From the NCBI RefSeq assembly GCF_000202635.1, contig NC_015125.1, forward strand, positions 682,001-746,000: a stretch of DNA of 64,000 bases. The letters are read 5' to 3'. Positions 41,194 to 49,431 of this stretch are shown in pieces. The notes beneath the pieces are model-generated. The model ran no database searches. It was not told where the DNA came from and saw only the letters and a list, made by a program, of their open reading frames with translations. The DNA is from Microbacterium testaceum StLB037. Its GTDB lineage: Bacteria > Actinomycetota > Actinomycetes > Actinomycetales > Microbacteriaceae. A program made the position numbers and the translations under genes. Numbering within the stretch: position 1 is the stretch's first letter; each line of letters opens with the position of its first letter.

Positions 41194-42846
41194 ATGACCG
41201 ACACCGACCCCCGGTTCTCCGTCCTCGGCGCGCGGCCCGGAAAGATCGTCGCCGTCCACCTCGCGTACGCCTCGCGCGCCGACCAGCGCGGCCGCCGCCC
41301 GGCCGCTCCCTCGTACTTCTTCAAGCCGTCGAGCTCGCTCGCCCCCTCCGGCGCCGAGATCGTCCGTCCCGCCGGCACCGAGCTCCTCGCCTTCGAGGGC
41401 GAGATCGCGCTGATCATCGGCGAGCCCGCCAGATGGGTGACCCCGGATGCCGCGTGGTCGCACGTCGCCTCCGTCACCGCCGCGAACGACTTCGGCCTGT
41501 ACGACCTGCGCGCGAACGACAAGGGCTCGAACGTCCGCTCCAAGGGCGGCGACGGGTACACCCCGTTGGGTCCCGCGCTGATCGACGCTCGCCGGGTCGA
41601 CCCGACCGACCTGCGCCTGCGCACCTGGGTCGACGGCGAGCTCGTGCAGGACGACTCCACCGCGGGCCTCATCTTCTCCCTCGCCCGGATCGTCGCCGAC
41701 CTCTCGCAGCACTTCACCCTCGAGACGGGAGACGTCATCCTCACCGGCACCCCCGCGGGCTCGTCGGTCGTCACTCCCGGGCAGGTCGTCGAGGTGCAGG
41801 TGGATGCCGGCTCCCGTTCCACCGGCCGACTCCGCACCACGGTGGTCCAGGGCGAGCGCTCCTTCGACGCCGCGATCGGCTCGCTCCCCTCGGTCGACGA
41901 CACCCAGCGGACCGAGGCGTGGGGGTCGGCGGAAGCGGCGGCCGCCGGTGTCACGAGAACAGGGGAGGTCGCGGAAACAGGCGAAAATCCGGTGGATCAG
42001 CCTGTTCCCGTCGCATCCCCTGTTCTCGTGACGGATGCCGCGGCGCCCCACACCGCGCCGAAACCAGGCGATGTCACCGAAGCAGGCGGAAACACCGCGA
42101 TTCGCCCGGTTCCCGTCGCATCCCCTGTTCTCGTGACGGATGCCGCGGCCCCGGCCCTCTCCGCCGAGCTGCGCGCGAAGCTCGCGCGCGTCCCGGTCGC
42201 CGCCCTCAGCGGCCAGCTCCGCAAGCGCGGGCTGAACGACGTCACGATCGACGGCGTGCACGCCCTCACCCCGGGCAGCCGCTTCGTCGGCACCGCGCGC
42301 ACGCTGCGGTTCCTCCCCCACCGCGAAGACCTCTTCGCCACGCGCGGCGGCGGCCAGAACGCCCAGAAGCGCGCGTTCGACGCCGTCGGCGAGGGCGAGG
42401 TCATCGTGATCGAGGCCCGCGGCGAGACCGGGTCGGGCACGCTCGGCGACATCCTCGCGATCCGCGCGCACGCCCGCGGCGCCGCCGCGATCGTCACCGA
42501 CGGGGGCGTCCGCGACGCCGAGGCCGTGGCCGCGGTCGGCATCCCCGTGTTCACCGCCGGCCCGCACCCCGCCGTCCTCGGCCGCCGGCACGTCCCGTGG
42601 GAGACCGACGTCGCCGTGGGCTGCGGCGGAACCACCGTCGAGCCCGGCGACATCCTCGTCGGCGACGGCGACGGGGTGATCGTGCTCCCTCCGGCCCTCG
42701 CCGAGGAGGTGGCCGATGCCGCCCTCGCGCAGGAGGAGGAAGACGCGTGGATCGCCGGGCAGGTGGCATCCGGTCATCCGATCGAGGGCCTGTTCCCGAT
42801 GAACGCGGCCTGGCGCGCGCGATTCGAGAGCGAGAGGAAGGCGTGA
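41194..42846 (+). CDS. fusion of fumarylacetoacetate hydrolase-family and RraA-like domains (HpaG-type isomerase/decarboxylase candidate)
   Basis: A 550-aa two-domain enzyme. Residues about 1-240 are a FAH-family domain (SYFFKPSSSL; metal ligands in FEGEIALIIGE; ANDFGLYDLRA; TGTPAGSSVV), the family of HpaG, which decarboxylates 5-oxopent-3-ene-1,2,5-tricarboxylate and isomerises the product. Residues about 325-550 are an RraA-like domain keeping the metal/catalytic VTDGGVRD motif of HMG/CHA aldolases, which also decarboxylate oxaloacetate. E. coli HpaG is two FAH domains; here the second is replaced. The linker (about 245-324) is encoded by palindromic repeats. GAAGGAG precedes the ATG; first gene of the homoprotocatechuate operon. 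Confidence 0.85.
   Translation: MTDTDPRFSVLGARPGKIVAVHLAYASRADQRGRRPAAPSYFFKPSSSLAPSGAEIVRPAGTELLAFEGEIALIIGEPARWVTPDAAWSHVASVTAANDFGLYDLRANDKGSNVRSKGGDGYTPLGPALIDARRVDPTDLRLRTWVDGELVQDDSTAGLIFSLARIVADLSQHFTLETGDVILTGTPAGSSVVTPGQVVEVQVDAGSRSTGRLRTTVVQGERSFDAAIGSLPSVDDTQRTEAWGSAEAAAAGVTRTGEVAETGENPVDQPVPVASPVLVTDAAAPHTAPKPGDVTEAGGNTAIRPVPVASPVLVTDAAAPALSAELRAKLARVPVAALSGQLRKRGLNDVTIDGVHALTPGSRFVGTARTLRFLPHREDLFATRGGGQNAQKRAFDAVGEGEVIVIEARGETGSGTLGDILAIRAHARGAAAIVTDGGVRDAEAVAAVGIPVFTAGPHPAVLGRRHVPWETDVAVGCGGTTVEPGDILVGDGDGVIVLPPALAEEVADAALAQEEEDAWIAGQVASGHPIEGLFPMNAAWRARFESERKA
41951..42136. repeat. palindromic element (family H) inside the FAH-RraA linker
   Basis: TCACGAGAACAGGGGA (41951-41966) pairs perfectly with 42016-42031, with an inner GGAAACAGG/CCTGTTCCC stem. 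A second right half lies 105 bp downstream (42121-42136). As 105 is 35 codons, the frame is kept and the protein repeats PVPVASPVLVTDAAAP twice. Confidence 0.88.
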
Positions 42847-43571
42847 TGGCCCTTCGACAGGCTCAGGGACCCCATCGGCAGGCTCAGGGGCCGGAGGCGG
42901 CCGCGCAGAGCAAGTCGCAACAGGCGTACCACTGGATCAAGAACCGCATCGCGTCGCAGGAGTTCACCCCCGGCTACCGCCTGGTGCTCGGCTCGATCGC
43001 CGGCGAGCTCGACATGAGCGTCGTCCCGGTGCGCGAGGCGATCCGCCAGCTCGAAGCCGAGGGGCTCGTGACGTTCGAGCGCAACGTCGGCGCGCGCGTC
43101 TCGATGGTCGACGACACCGCGTACCGCTTCAGCATGCAGGCGCTGAGCCTGCTCGAGGGGGCCGCGACCGCGCTGTCGGCCCGTGCGCTCACGGTCGACG
43201 ATGTGCGCCGCGCCCGCCACGTCAACGAGCTGATGGTCGAGACGCTGGAGCACTTCGACCCGCGCGCGTTCACGGCGCTGAACCAGGAGTTCCACGCCAT
43301 CCTCTTCGAGAGATGCGCCAATCCGCGCCTGCTCGAGCTGGTGCGGGCCGAGTGGGGGCGCCTCGGGCACCTGCGCGATTCGACGTTCAGCTTCGTCCCC
43401 GGTCGCGCCGCCGAGTCGGTACGCGAACACGAGAACATCCTCGTCCTCATCGAGACCGGCGCCCCGCTCGCCGAGATCGAGAAGGTCTCGCGGCGCCACC
43501 GCTCCGCCACCCTCGACGCCTACCTGATCCACGAGCACCCCGACGAAGTGCTCGGCCTCCCCGCTTTCTGA
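42846..43571 (+). CDS. GntR-family (FadR-type) transcriptional regulator of the hpa operon
   Basis: A 241-aa regulator. The winged HTH covers about residues 25-85 (LGSIAGELDMSVVPVREAIRQLEAEGLVTFERNVGARV), followed by an all-helical FCD-type effector domain ending near 235. Its ATG overlaps the previous stop (TGATG). The first 16 residues (MALRQAQGPHRQAQGP) are encoded by a fragment of the CTTCGACAGGCTCAG palindromic repeat and look like an added tail; no alternative start with a clear SD was found nearby. It probably autoregulates the operon at 41157-41178, sensing an arylacetate or ring-cleavage product. Confidence 0.88.
   Translation: MALRQAQGPHRQAQGPEAAAQSKSQQAYHWIKNRIASQEFTPGYRLVLGSIAGELDMSVVPVREAIRQLEAEGLVTFERNVGARVSMVDDTAYRFSMQALSLLEGAATALSARALTVDDVRRARHVNELMVETLEHFDPRAFTALNQEFHAILFERCANPRLLELVRAEWGRLGHLRDSTFSFVPGRAAESVREHENILVLIETGAPLAEIEKVSRRHRSATLDAYLIHEHPDEVLGLPAF
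42850..42892 (+). repeat. fragment of CTTCGACAGGCTCAG palindromic repeat at a gene start
   Basis: CCTTCGACAGGCTCAGGGACC is followed by a second, shorter copy of GGCAGGCTCAGGGGCC. The same core occurs in the repeat pair at 52081-52254. Here it is coding and provides residues 2-16 of the GntR regulator. Confidence 0.8.
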
Positions 43572-43615
43572 TTCCGGATGCCATCGGCATCCGCCCCTCC
43601 AAAGAAGGAGCTTCC

Positions 43616-45118
43616 ATGACCCGCCGCATTCCCGCCGACCTGCCCGAGCGGATCCAGCACTACATCGGGGGCGCGTTCGTCGACTCGGTCGACGGCGACA
43701 CCTTCGACGTGCTCGACCCGGTCACCAACGAGACCTACGTCGCGGCCGCCGCCGGCAAGAAGGCCGACATCGACCTCGCCGTCGCCGCCGCGCGCAAGGC
43801 CTTCACCGAGGGGCCCTGGCCGCGCATGCTCCCCCGCGAGCGCTCGCGCGTGCTGCACCGGATCGCCGACCTCGTCGAGTCGCGCGACGAGCGCCTCGCC
43901 GAACTGGAGTCGTTCGACTCGGGCCTGCCGATCACGCAGGCGCTCGGCCAGGCGCGTCGGGCGGCGGAGAACTTCCGCTTCTTCGCCGACCTGATCGTCG
44001 CGCAGACCGACGACGCCTTCAAGGTGCCCGGCCGCCAGCTCAACTACGTCAACCGCAAGCCGATCGGTGTCGCGGGCCTCATCACGCCGTGGAACACGCC
44101 CTTCATGCTCGAGTCGTGGAAGCTCGGACCGGCGCTCGCGACCGGCAACACCGTCGTGCTGAAGCCCGCCGAGTTCACGCCCCTGTCGGCATCCCTGTGG
44201 GCCGGGATCTTCGAGGAGGCGGGCCTCCCCGAGGGCGTGTTCAACCTCGTCAACGGCCTCGGAGAGGATGCCGGAGACGCCCTGGTGAAGCACCCCGAGG
44301 TACCGCTCATCTCCTTCACGGGCGAGAGCAGCACCGGGCAGTTGATCTTCGCGAACGCCGCACCCTTCCTGAAGGGACTGTCGATGGAGCTCGGCGGCAA
44401 GAGCCCCGCGATCGTCTTCGCGGATGCCGACCTCGACGCGGCGATCGACGCGACCATCTTCGGCGTCTTCTCGCTCAACGGCGAGCGCTGCACCGCGGGC
44501 AGCCGCATCCTCGTGCAGCGCGACGTGTACGACGACTTCGTCGAGCGCTACGCCGCACAGGCCGATCGCGTGAAGGTCGGCTTCCCCGACGACCCCGCCA
44601 CCGAGGTCGGCGCGCTCGTGCACCCCGAGCACTACGCGAAGGTCATGTCGTACGTCGAGCTCGGCAAGAGCGAGGGACGCCTCGTCGCCGGCGGCGGCCG
44701 CCCCGAGGAGTTCCCCGAGGGCAACTTCGTGCGTCCCACGGTGTTCGCCGACGTCTCCCCCGACGCGCGGATCTTCCAGGAGGAGATCTTCGGCCCCGTC
44801 GTCGCCATCACCCCCTTCGACACCGACGACGAGGCGCTCGCCCTGGCGAACAACACGCGGTACGGCCTCGCCGCCTACGTCTGGACCAACGACCTGAAGC
44901 GCGCGCACCTGTTCGCACAGAACGTCGAGGCGGGCATGGTGTGGCTGAACTCCAACAACGTCCGTGACCTGCGCACGCCCTTCGGCGGGGTGAAGGCCTC
45001 CGGCCTCGGGCACGAGGGCGGCTACCGCTCGATCGACTTCTACACCGACCAGCAGGCCGTGCACATCACGCTCGGCGGCGCGCACAACCCGACGTTCGGC
45101 AAGGCGCCGGCGCACTGA
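43616..45118 (+). CDS. hpaE: 5-carboxymethyl-2-hydroxymuconate semialdehyde dehydrogenase
   Basis: A 500-aa NAD-dependent aldehyde dehydrogenase that oxidises the ring-cleavage product of 3,4-dihydroxyphenylacetate to 5-carboxymethyl-2-hydroxymuconate. Catalytic Glu in SMELGGKSPAIVFADAD, catalytic Cys in NGERCTAGSRI, cofactor region GLITPWNTPFMLESWKLGPALATGNTVVLKPAEFTP. Similarity to HpaE is supported by position beside hpaD, hpaH and hpaI. AAGGAG lies 6 nt before the ATG. A GGATGCC-ATC-GGCATCC hairpin separates it from the GntR gene, and a long palindrome (45156-45234) separates it from hpaD. Confidence 0.93.
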   Translation: MTRRIPADLPERIQHYIGGAFVDSVDGDTFDVLDPVTNETYVAAAAGKKADIDLAVAAARKAFTEGPWPRMLPRERSRVLHRIADLVESRDERLAELESFDSGLPITQALGQARRAAENFRFFADLIVAQTDDAFKVPGRQLNYVNRKPIGVAGLITPWNTPFMLESWKLGPALATGNTVVLKPAEFTPLSASLWAGIFEEAGLPEGVFNLVNGLGEDAGDALVKHPEVPLISFTGESSTGQLIFANAAPFLKGLSMELGGKSPAIVFADADLDAAIDATIFGVFSLNGERCTAGSRILVQRDVYDDFVERYAAQADRVKVGFPDDPATEVGALVHPEHYAKVMSYVELGKSEGRLVAGGGRPEEFPEGNFVRPTVFADVSPDARIFQEEIFGPVVAITPFDTDDEALALANNTRYGLAAYVWTNDLKRAHLFAQNVEAGMVWLNSNNVRDLRTPFGGVKASGLGHEGGYRSIDFYTDQQAVHITLGGAHNPTFGKAPAH

Positions 45119-45155
45119 GCCCGCGCCGGGCGGCCGCGGCCGCCGTCCCGCCCGG

Positions 45156-45234
45156 CGAGATCACACGATCCACGCGAGATCACGCGATCCGCGCCGCTCA
45201 CAGCGAGTCACCTCGTCACGATCGTGTGATCTCG
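45156..45234. repeat. long palindrome (family F) between hpaE and hpaD
   Basis: CGAGATCACACGATC (45156-45170) pairs perfectly with 45220-45234; an internal near-copy (CGCGAGATCACGCGATCC) lies at 45173-45190. It is inside an operon, so it may attenuate expression or protect the hpaE transcript 3' end. Confidence 0.75.
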
Positions 45235-45256
45235 CGGCGCAACCCCGCCCTCCCGG

Positions 45257-45282
45257 CATCCGACATCCGACATCCGACATCC
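45257..45282 (+). repeat. heptamer microsatellite upstream of hpaD
   Basis: Three tandem CATCCGA units plus CATCC lie 22 nt before the hpaD ATG, just upstream of its AAGGA ribosome site. Copy-number change could occur by slippage. Confidence 0.7.
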
Positions 45283-45303
45283 ACCCACGCAAGGACGCGA
45301 CCC

Positions 45304-46449
45304 ATGGCAAAGCACACCGAAGAAGAGAAGACCTCCTCCGGCTTCTGGGTGACCCAGGAAGCCCCCATCGTCTCCGACGACCCGATCCCCACGCCGACCG
45401 CCCCCGCGCCCGACATCCTGCGCTGCGCGTACATGGAACTCGTGGTCACCGACCTCGCGGCATCCCGGGTCTTCTACGTCGACATCCTCGGCCTGCACGT
45501 CACCGAGGAAGACGACGAGGCCATCTACCTCCGCTCCACGGAGGAGTTCATCCACCACAACCTCGTGCTGCGCAAGGGCCCGGTCGCCGCGGTCGCCGCG
45601 TTCTCGTACCGCGTGCGCTCGGCCGACGACCTCGACAAGGCCGTCGCGTTCTACGAGGAGCTGGGCTGCGACGTGCGCCGCGCGCCGGGTGGTTTCACGA
45701 AGGGCATCGGCGACTCGGTTCGCGTGGTCGACCCGCTCGGCTTCCCGTACGAGTTCTTCTTCGACACCGAGCACCAGGAGCGCCTGTCGTGGCGCTACGA
45801 CCTGCACTCCCCCGGGGAGCTCGTGCGCCTCGACCACTTCAACCAGATCACCCCCGACGTGCCCCGCGCCGTGAACTTCATGCAGGCGCTCGGCTTCCGC
45901 GTCACCGAGGACATCCAGGACGAAGAGGGCACCGTCTACGCCGCGTGGATGCGTCGCAAGCCCACCGTGCACGACACCGCGATGACCGGCGGCGACGGCC
46001 CGCGCATGCACCACGTCTGCTTCGCCACGCACGAGAAGCACAACATCCTCGCCATCTGCGACAAGCTCGGCGCCCTCCGTCGATCGGATGCCATCGAGCG
46101 CGGCCCCGGCCGCCACGGCGTCTCGAACGCGTTCTACCTGTACCTGCGCGACCCCGACGGACACCGCGTCGAGGTGTACACGCAGGACTACTACACCGGC
46201 GACCCCGACAACCCCGTCATCACCTGGGACGTGCACGACAACCAGCGCCGCGACTGGTGGGGCAACCCCGTCGTGCCGTCCTGGTACACCGACGGCTCGC
46301 TCGTTCTCGACCTCGACGGAAACCCCCAGCCCGTGAGCGCCCGCGAGCACACGAGCGAGATGGCCGTGACGATCGGCGCCGACGGCTTCTCGTACACGCG
46401 CGCGCCCGAAGAGGCCGACGGCGAGTTCAAGCTCGGCAACCAGCTCTAG
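45304..46449 (+). CDS. hpaD: 3,4-dihydroxyphenylacetate 2,3-dioxygenase (type I extradiol)
   Basis: A 381-aa vicinal-oxygen-chelate dioxygenase that opens the homoprotocatechuate ring next to the hydroxyls. The 2-His-1-Glu metal site is visible: His in RLDHFNQITPD, His in MHHVCFATHE and Glu in HRVEVYTQDYY. The length and the long charged C-terminal tail (after DWWGNP) match the Brevibacterium fuscum Fe and Arthrobacter Mn enzymes, not the unrelated type III enzyme of E. coli. ATG 45304 has AAGGA upstream; a longer frame begins in the repeat region. Confidence 0.95.
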   Translation: MAKHTEEEKTSSGFWVTQEAPIVSDDPIPTPTAPAPDILRCAYMELVVTDLAASRVFYVDILGLHVTEEDDEAIYLRSTEEFIHHNLVLRKGPVAAVAAFSYRVRSADDLDKAVAFYEELGCDVRRAPGGFTKGIGDSVRVVDPLGFPYEFFFDTEHQERLSWRYDLHSPGELVRLDHFNQITPDVPRAVNFMQALGFRVTEDIQDEEGTVYAAWMRRKPTVHDTAMTGGDGPRMHHVCFATHEKHNILAICDKLGALRRSDAIERGPGRHGVSNAFYLYLRDPDGHRVEVYTQDYYTGDPDNPVITWDVHDNQRRDWWGNPVVPSWYTDGSLVLDLDGNPQPVSAREHTSEMAVTIGADGFSYTRAPEEADGEFKLGNQL

Positions 46450-46458
46450 GGAGACCCC

Positions 46459-47244
46459 ATGCTCACCGACGCACAGATCGACACCATCGCGGCCGAGCTC
46501 GCCGAGGCCGACCGCACCCACTCGGTCGTCCCGCGGATCACGGCGAGATTCCCGGATGCCACGGTTGACGACTCCTACCGGATCCAGGGTCGCTGGCGCG
46601 ACAGGCAGCTCGCCGCCGGCCGCACGCTCGTGGGGCGCAAGATCGGCCTGACGTCCAAGGCCATGCAGCAGGCGACGGGCATCACCGAACCGGACTACGG
46701 CGTGATGTTCGACGACACGGTGTACCGCTCGGGCGACGATATCCCCGTCGACCATTTCTCGAACGTCCGCATCGAGGTCGAGCTCGCGTTCGTGCTCAAG
46801 ACGCCGCTCGAGGGCCCCGACTGCACGCTGGAGGCCGCCCTCGCCGCGATCGACTACGCCGTCCCCGCTCTCGAGGTGCTCAACTCGCACATCGAGCTCG
46901 AGGGCCGCACGATCGTCGACACCATCAGCGACAACGCCGCCTACGGCGCGATGGTGCTCGGCGACGTCCGCAAGCGCCCCGACGAGATCGACCTGCGCTG
47001 GGTGCCCGGCGTCCTGAGCCGCAACGGCGAGATCGAGGAGACCGGCGTCGCGGCGGGCGTCCTCGGCCACCCGGCCACCGGCGTCGCGTGGCTCGCCAAC
47101 AAGTTCTCCCAGCACGGCGCGCGCCTGGAGGCGGGAGAGATCATCCTGGCAGGATCGTTCACGCGCCCGATGTGGGTGTCGCGGGGCGATGAGGTCCTCT
47201 GCGACTACGGACCGATGGGAACGATCTCGTGCCGCTTCGTCTGA
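46459..47244 (+). CDS. hpaH: 2-oxo-hept-4-ene-1,7-dioate hydratase
   Basis: A 261-aa hydratase of the FAH/hydratase fold that adds water to 2-oxohept-4-ene-1,7-dioate to give 4-hydroxy-2-oxoheptane-1,7-dioate. Motifs GRKIGLTSKAMQQATGITEPDYG and the acidic metal ligands in RIEVELAFVLK are as in HpaH/MhpD. AGGGAGA precedes the ATG, 9 nt after hpaD. Its 3' end overlaps the hpaI start by 16 nt, indicating coupled translation. Confidence 0.93.
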   Translation: MLTDAQIDTIAAELAEADRTHSVVPRITARFPDATVDDSYRIQGRWRDRQLAAGRTLVGRKIGLTSKAMQQATGITEPDYGVMFDDTVYRSGDDIPVDHFSNVRIEVELAFVLKTPLEGPDCTLEAALAAIDYAVPALEVLNSHIELEGRTIVDTISDNAAYGAMVLGDVRKRPDEIDLRWVPGVLSRNGEIEETGVAAGVLGHPATGVAWLANKFSQHGARLEAGEIILAGSFTRPMWVSRGDEVLCDYGPMGTISCRFV

Positions 47245-48029
47245 CCCCGACCTTCCGCGCCGCGCTCGCGGCATCCGATCGTCCCCTCGCCGGGATGTGG
47301 GTGTGCTCGGGCAGTCCGGTCGCCGCCGAGATCGCCGCGGGTTCCGGGCTGGACTGGCTGCTGCTCGACATGGAGCACTCGGCCACCTCGCTCGAGACCG
47401 TGCTCACCCTCCTGCAGGTGACCGCCGCGTACCCGGTGACCCCGGTCGTCCGGGTGCCGTGGAACGACCCGGTCGTCATCAAGCAGGTGCTCGACCTCGG
47501 CGCGCAGAACCTCATCGTGCCGATGGTGTCGTCGGCCGACGAAGCCCGGGCGGCGGTCTCGGCGACCCGCTATCCGCCGCACGGCATCCGCGGCGTCGGC
47601 AGCGCCCTCGCCCGCAGCGCCCGCTGGAACCGCGTCGACGGCTATCTCGCCGACGCGTCCGCGCACGTCTCGCTCACCGTCCAGATCGAGACGACCACCG
47701 GAGTCGCCGCCGCGGCCGAGATCGCGGGCGTCGAGGGAGTGGATGCCGTCTTCGTCGGCCCGTCCGACCTCTCGGCATCCATGGGTCTTCTCGGGCAGCA
47801 GTCGCACCCCGACGTGGTCGCCGCGGTTCACACTGTCTTCCGAGCAGCTCGGGATGCCGGGACCCCCGTCGGCGTGAACGCCTTCGACCCCGTGGTGGCC
47901 GAGGCGTACCTCGCGGCGGGAGCGGACTTCGTCGCGGTCGGCGCGGATGTCGCTCTCCTCGCCCGAGCATCGGAGTCGCTCGCGCATCGCTTCGCCGCAC
48001 CGAATGACGGCGAACGCGCAAGTTACTGA
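47229..48029 (+). CDS. hpaI: 4-hydroxy-2-oxoheptanedioate aldolase
   Basis: A 266-aa class II aldolase of the HpcH/HpaI family that splits 4-hydroxy-2-oxoheptanedioate into pyruvate and succinate semialdehyde. LLLDMEHS carries the catalytic histidine, RVPWND the arginine, QIETTTGV the metal Glu and VDAVFVGPSDLSASMG the metal Asp. GTG 47229 lies within hpaH and has no strong SD, consistent with coupling. It is the last gene of the homoprotocatechuate operon; succinate semialdehyde could be taken up by gabD at 10615. Confidence 0.93.
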   Translation: MPLRLTPTFRAALAASDRPLAGMWVCSGSPVAAEIAAGSGLDWLLLDMEHSATSLETVLTLLQVTAAYPVTPVVRVPWNDPVVIKQVLDLGAQNLIVPMVSSADEARAAVSATRYPPHGIRGVGSALARSARWNRVDGYLADASAHVSLTVQIETTTGVAAAAEIAGVEGVDAVFVGPSDLSASMGLLGQQSHPDVVAAVHTVFRAARDAGTPVGVNAFDPVVAEAYLAAGADFVAVGADVALLARASESLAHRFAAPNDGERASY

Positions 48030-48065
48030 GACCGCACGCAAAGGCTTCGCCCCTAGGGTGACCGC

Positions 48066-48797
48066 ATGACGACGTTCCCCGCGCTGCAACCGCTCTCCGA
48101 TCGTGCCGCCTTCTTCACGGCGCTGCGGCAGGACGACCTCGGCACCGCCGCGGACGCGCTCGGTCCTCACCGGTGGGACACCGACCTCTCGGCGGGCACC
48201 CTGACCTTCAGCGCGCTCGACGACCCGCGCCGCACGCTCGTCGCCCGGGCGCACCTCATCGCCTCGATCGCCCCGGGCCCGCGCTCGGTGCTGTGGGGCT
48301 GGGCGCACCCGAACGGCGGCGGAGACGCGAACATCGCCACGCAGCTGCGGACGTACGGCCAGACCCACGGGATCACCGAGCTCAGCTCCCCCGAAGCGCC
48401 GTTCCCGTCCGACGCCGCCGGCGACGCCGACTGGATCGCCGAGGCCTCCCACGTCATCGCCGGCACCGCCGTCGAGATCACGGGCCGCTCGCCGTACTAC
48501 TCCGCCCCGGTCGGAGAGGCGGGCACCCGCGCCGTCCTGCTCCTCGACGCTCCCCTCCCGCCCCTGACCGTCGCGCACGCCGGAATCCGGATGCCGCGCA
48601 TCCTGGCCTCCACGACTCCCGCCGACCCGCGCGGCTCGGTGTGGGACCTCGCGCGCCTGGCCGGATGGACGCTGGAGTGGGCCGACGACGCCTTCTCGGC
48701 GGCGACCGTGCGGGATGCCACGGGGTCGATGACCTTCCGCTTCGACGAGCACGCCCGCATCACGGCGATGGAGAGCTCGCTGGGCGCACCGGCCTGA
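48066..48797 (+). CDS. DUF6882-like conserved hypothetical protein
   Basis: A 243-aa protein without signal peptide or membrane segment. It has an alternating strand pattern with conserved-looking WGWAHPN, SRSVLWGW-type and SMTFRFDEHARI segments; the family label is from recollection and uncertain. TAGGGT lies 7 nt before the ATG with no SD, suggesting a leaderless transcript. It ends at a strong bidirectional terminator. No function can be given. Confidence 0.6.
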   Translation: MTTFPALQPLSDRAAFFTALRQDDLGTAADALGPHRWDTDLSAGTLTFSALDDPRRTLVARAHLIASIAPGPRSVLWGWAHPNGGGDANIATQLRTYGQTHGITELSSPEAPFPSDAAGDADWIAEASHVIAGTAVEITGRSPYYSAPVGEAGTRAVLLLDAPLPPLTVAHAGIRMPRILASTTPADPRGSVWDLARLAGWTLEWADDAFSAATVRDATGSMTFRFDEHARITAMESSLGAPA

Positions 48798-48818
48798 GGG
48801 TCGCGCCCGCGGACAGGA

Positions 48819-48850
48819 AAGGGGGCCGGACGATCCCGTCCGGCCCCCTT
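48819..48850. terminator. bidirectional intrinsic terminator
   Basis: Perfect 14-bp stem AAGGGGGCCGGACG / CGTCCGGCCCCCTT with the loop ATCC between convergent genes, followed by CTT on + and preceded by TTTCC (reverse) for the other strand. Confidence 0.85.
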
Positions 48851-48861
48851 CTCCGCTCTGG

Positions 48862-49341
48862 TCAGTCTTCTTCGTCGTCCTCGTCGTCGTCACCGATGAT
48901 CTCGATGTCCTCGACCTCGAGCTCGGGGGTCAGCTGCACGTGCACGAGCGCGTCGGGGAACGCCGTCTCCCCGGCGAAGACCACGATGATCGCGTCGGCG
49001 AACACCCCCACGCCGATCGCTTCGAGGTCGGTGCGCAGGTCGATGTCGGCGCTCAGCTCGTCCTCGTCCACCGCTTCCTCGATCTCGGTGGCGATCTCGT
49101 CGACGATCGCGCTCCAGCGGTCCTCGCTCACCGCGAGGATGTCCTTGAGGTTCGCCAGGATGCCGTCGAGGTCGGGCTCGTCCTCGTCTTCGATCTCGGG
49201 GTCGAGGTCGACCTCCACCTCGACGCCGGCGGCATCCAGGTGTCCGACACCGATGACACTGTCTTCGTCGATCTGGGCGTCATCGAGAAGGCCGCTCGCG
49301 GTGACGCGGCGGAGGAGGTCGTTCAACACGGACTCAGTCAT
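48862..49341 (-). CDS. acidic conserved hypothetical protein
   Basis: A 159-aa very acidic cytoplasmic protein ending in DDDEDDEED. The N-terminal half has helices (LNDLLRRVTASGLLDD) and the C-terminal half a beta pattern (VGVFADAIIVVFAGETAF). ATG 49341 is preferred; a second ATG 6 nt upstream (49347) is possible. No SD is obvious. No known domain is recognised. It is convergent with the gene at 48066. Confidence 0.65.
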   Translation of the reverse strand: MTESVLNDLLRRVTASGLLDDAQIDEDSVIGVGHLDAAGVEVEVDLDPEIEDEDEPDLDGILANLKDILAVSEDRWSAIVDEIATEIEEAVDEDELSADIDLRTDLEAIGVGVFADAIIVVFAGETAFPDALVHVQLTPELEVEDIEIIGDDDEDDEED

Positions 49342-49431
49342 GCACATACGATCCCACGCCGAGCGGGATCCTGCCCAGCCCTTGCGTGCACTGCTCCGTC
49401 CGTTCGCTCGGCGGCCGTGTCTCGTTCACCC

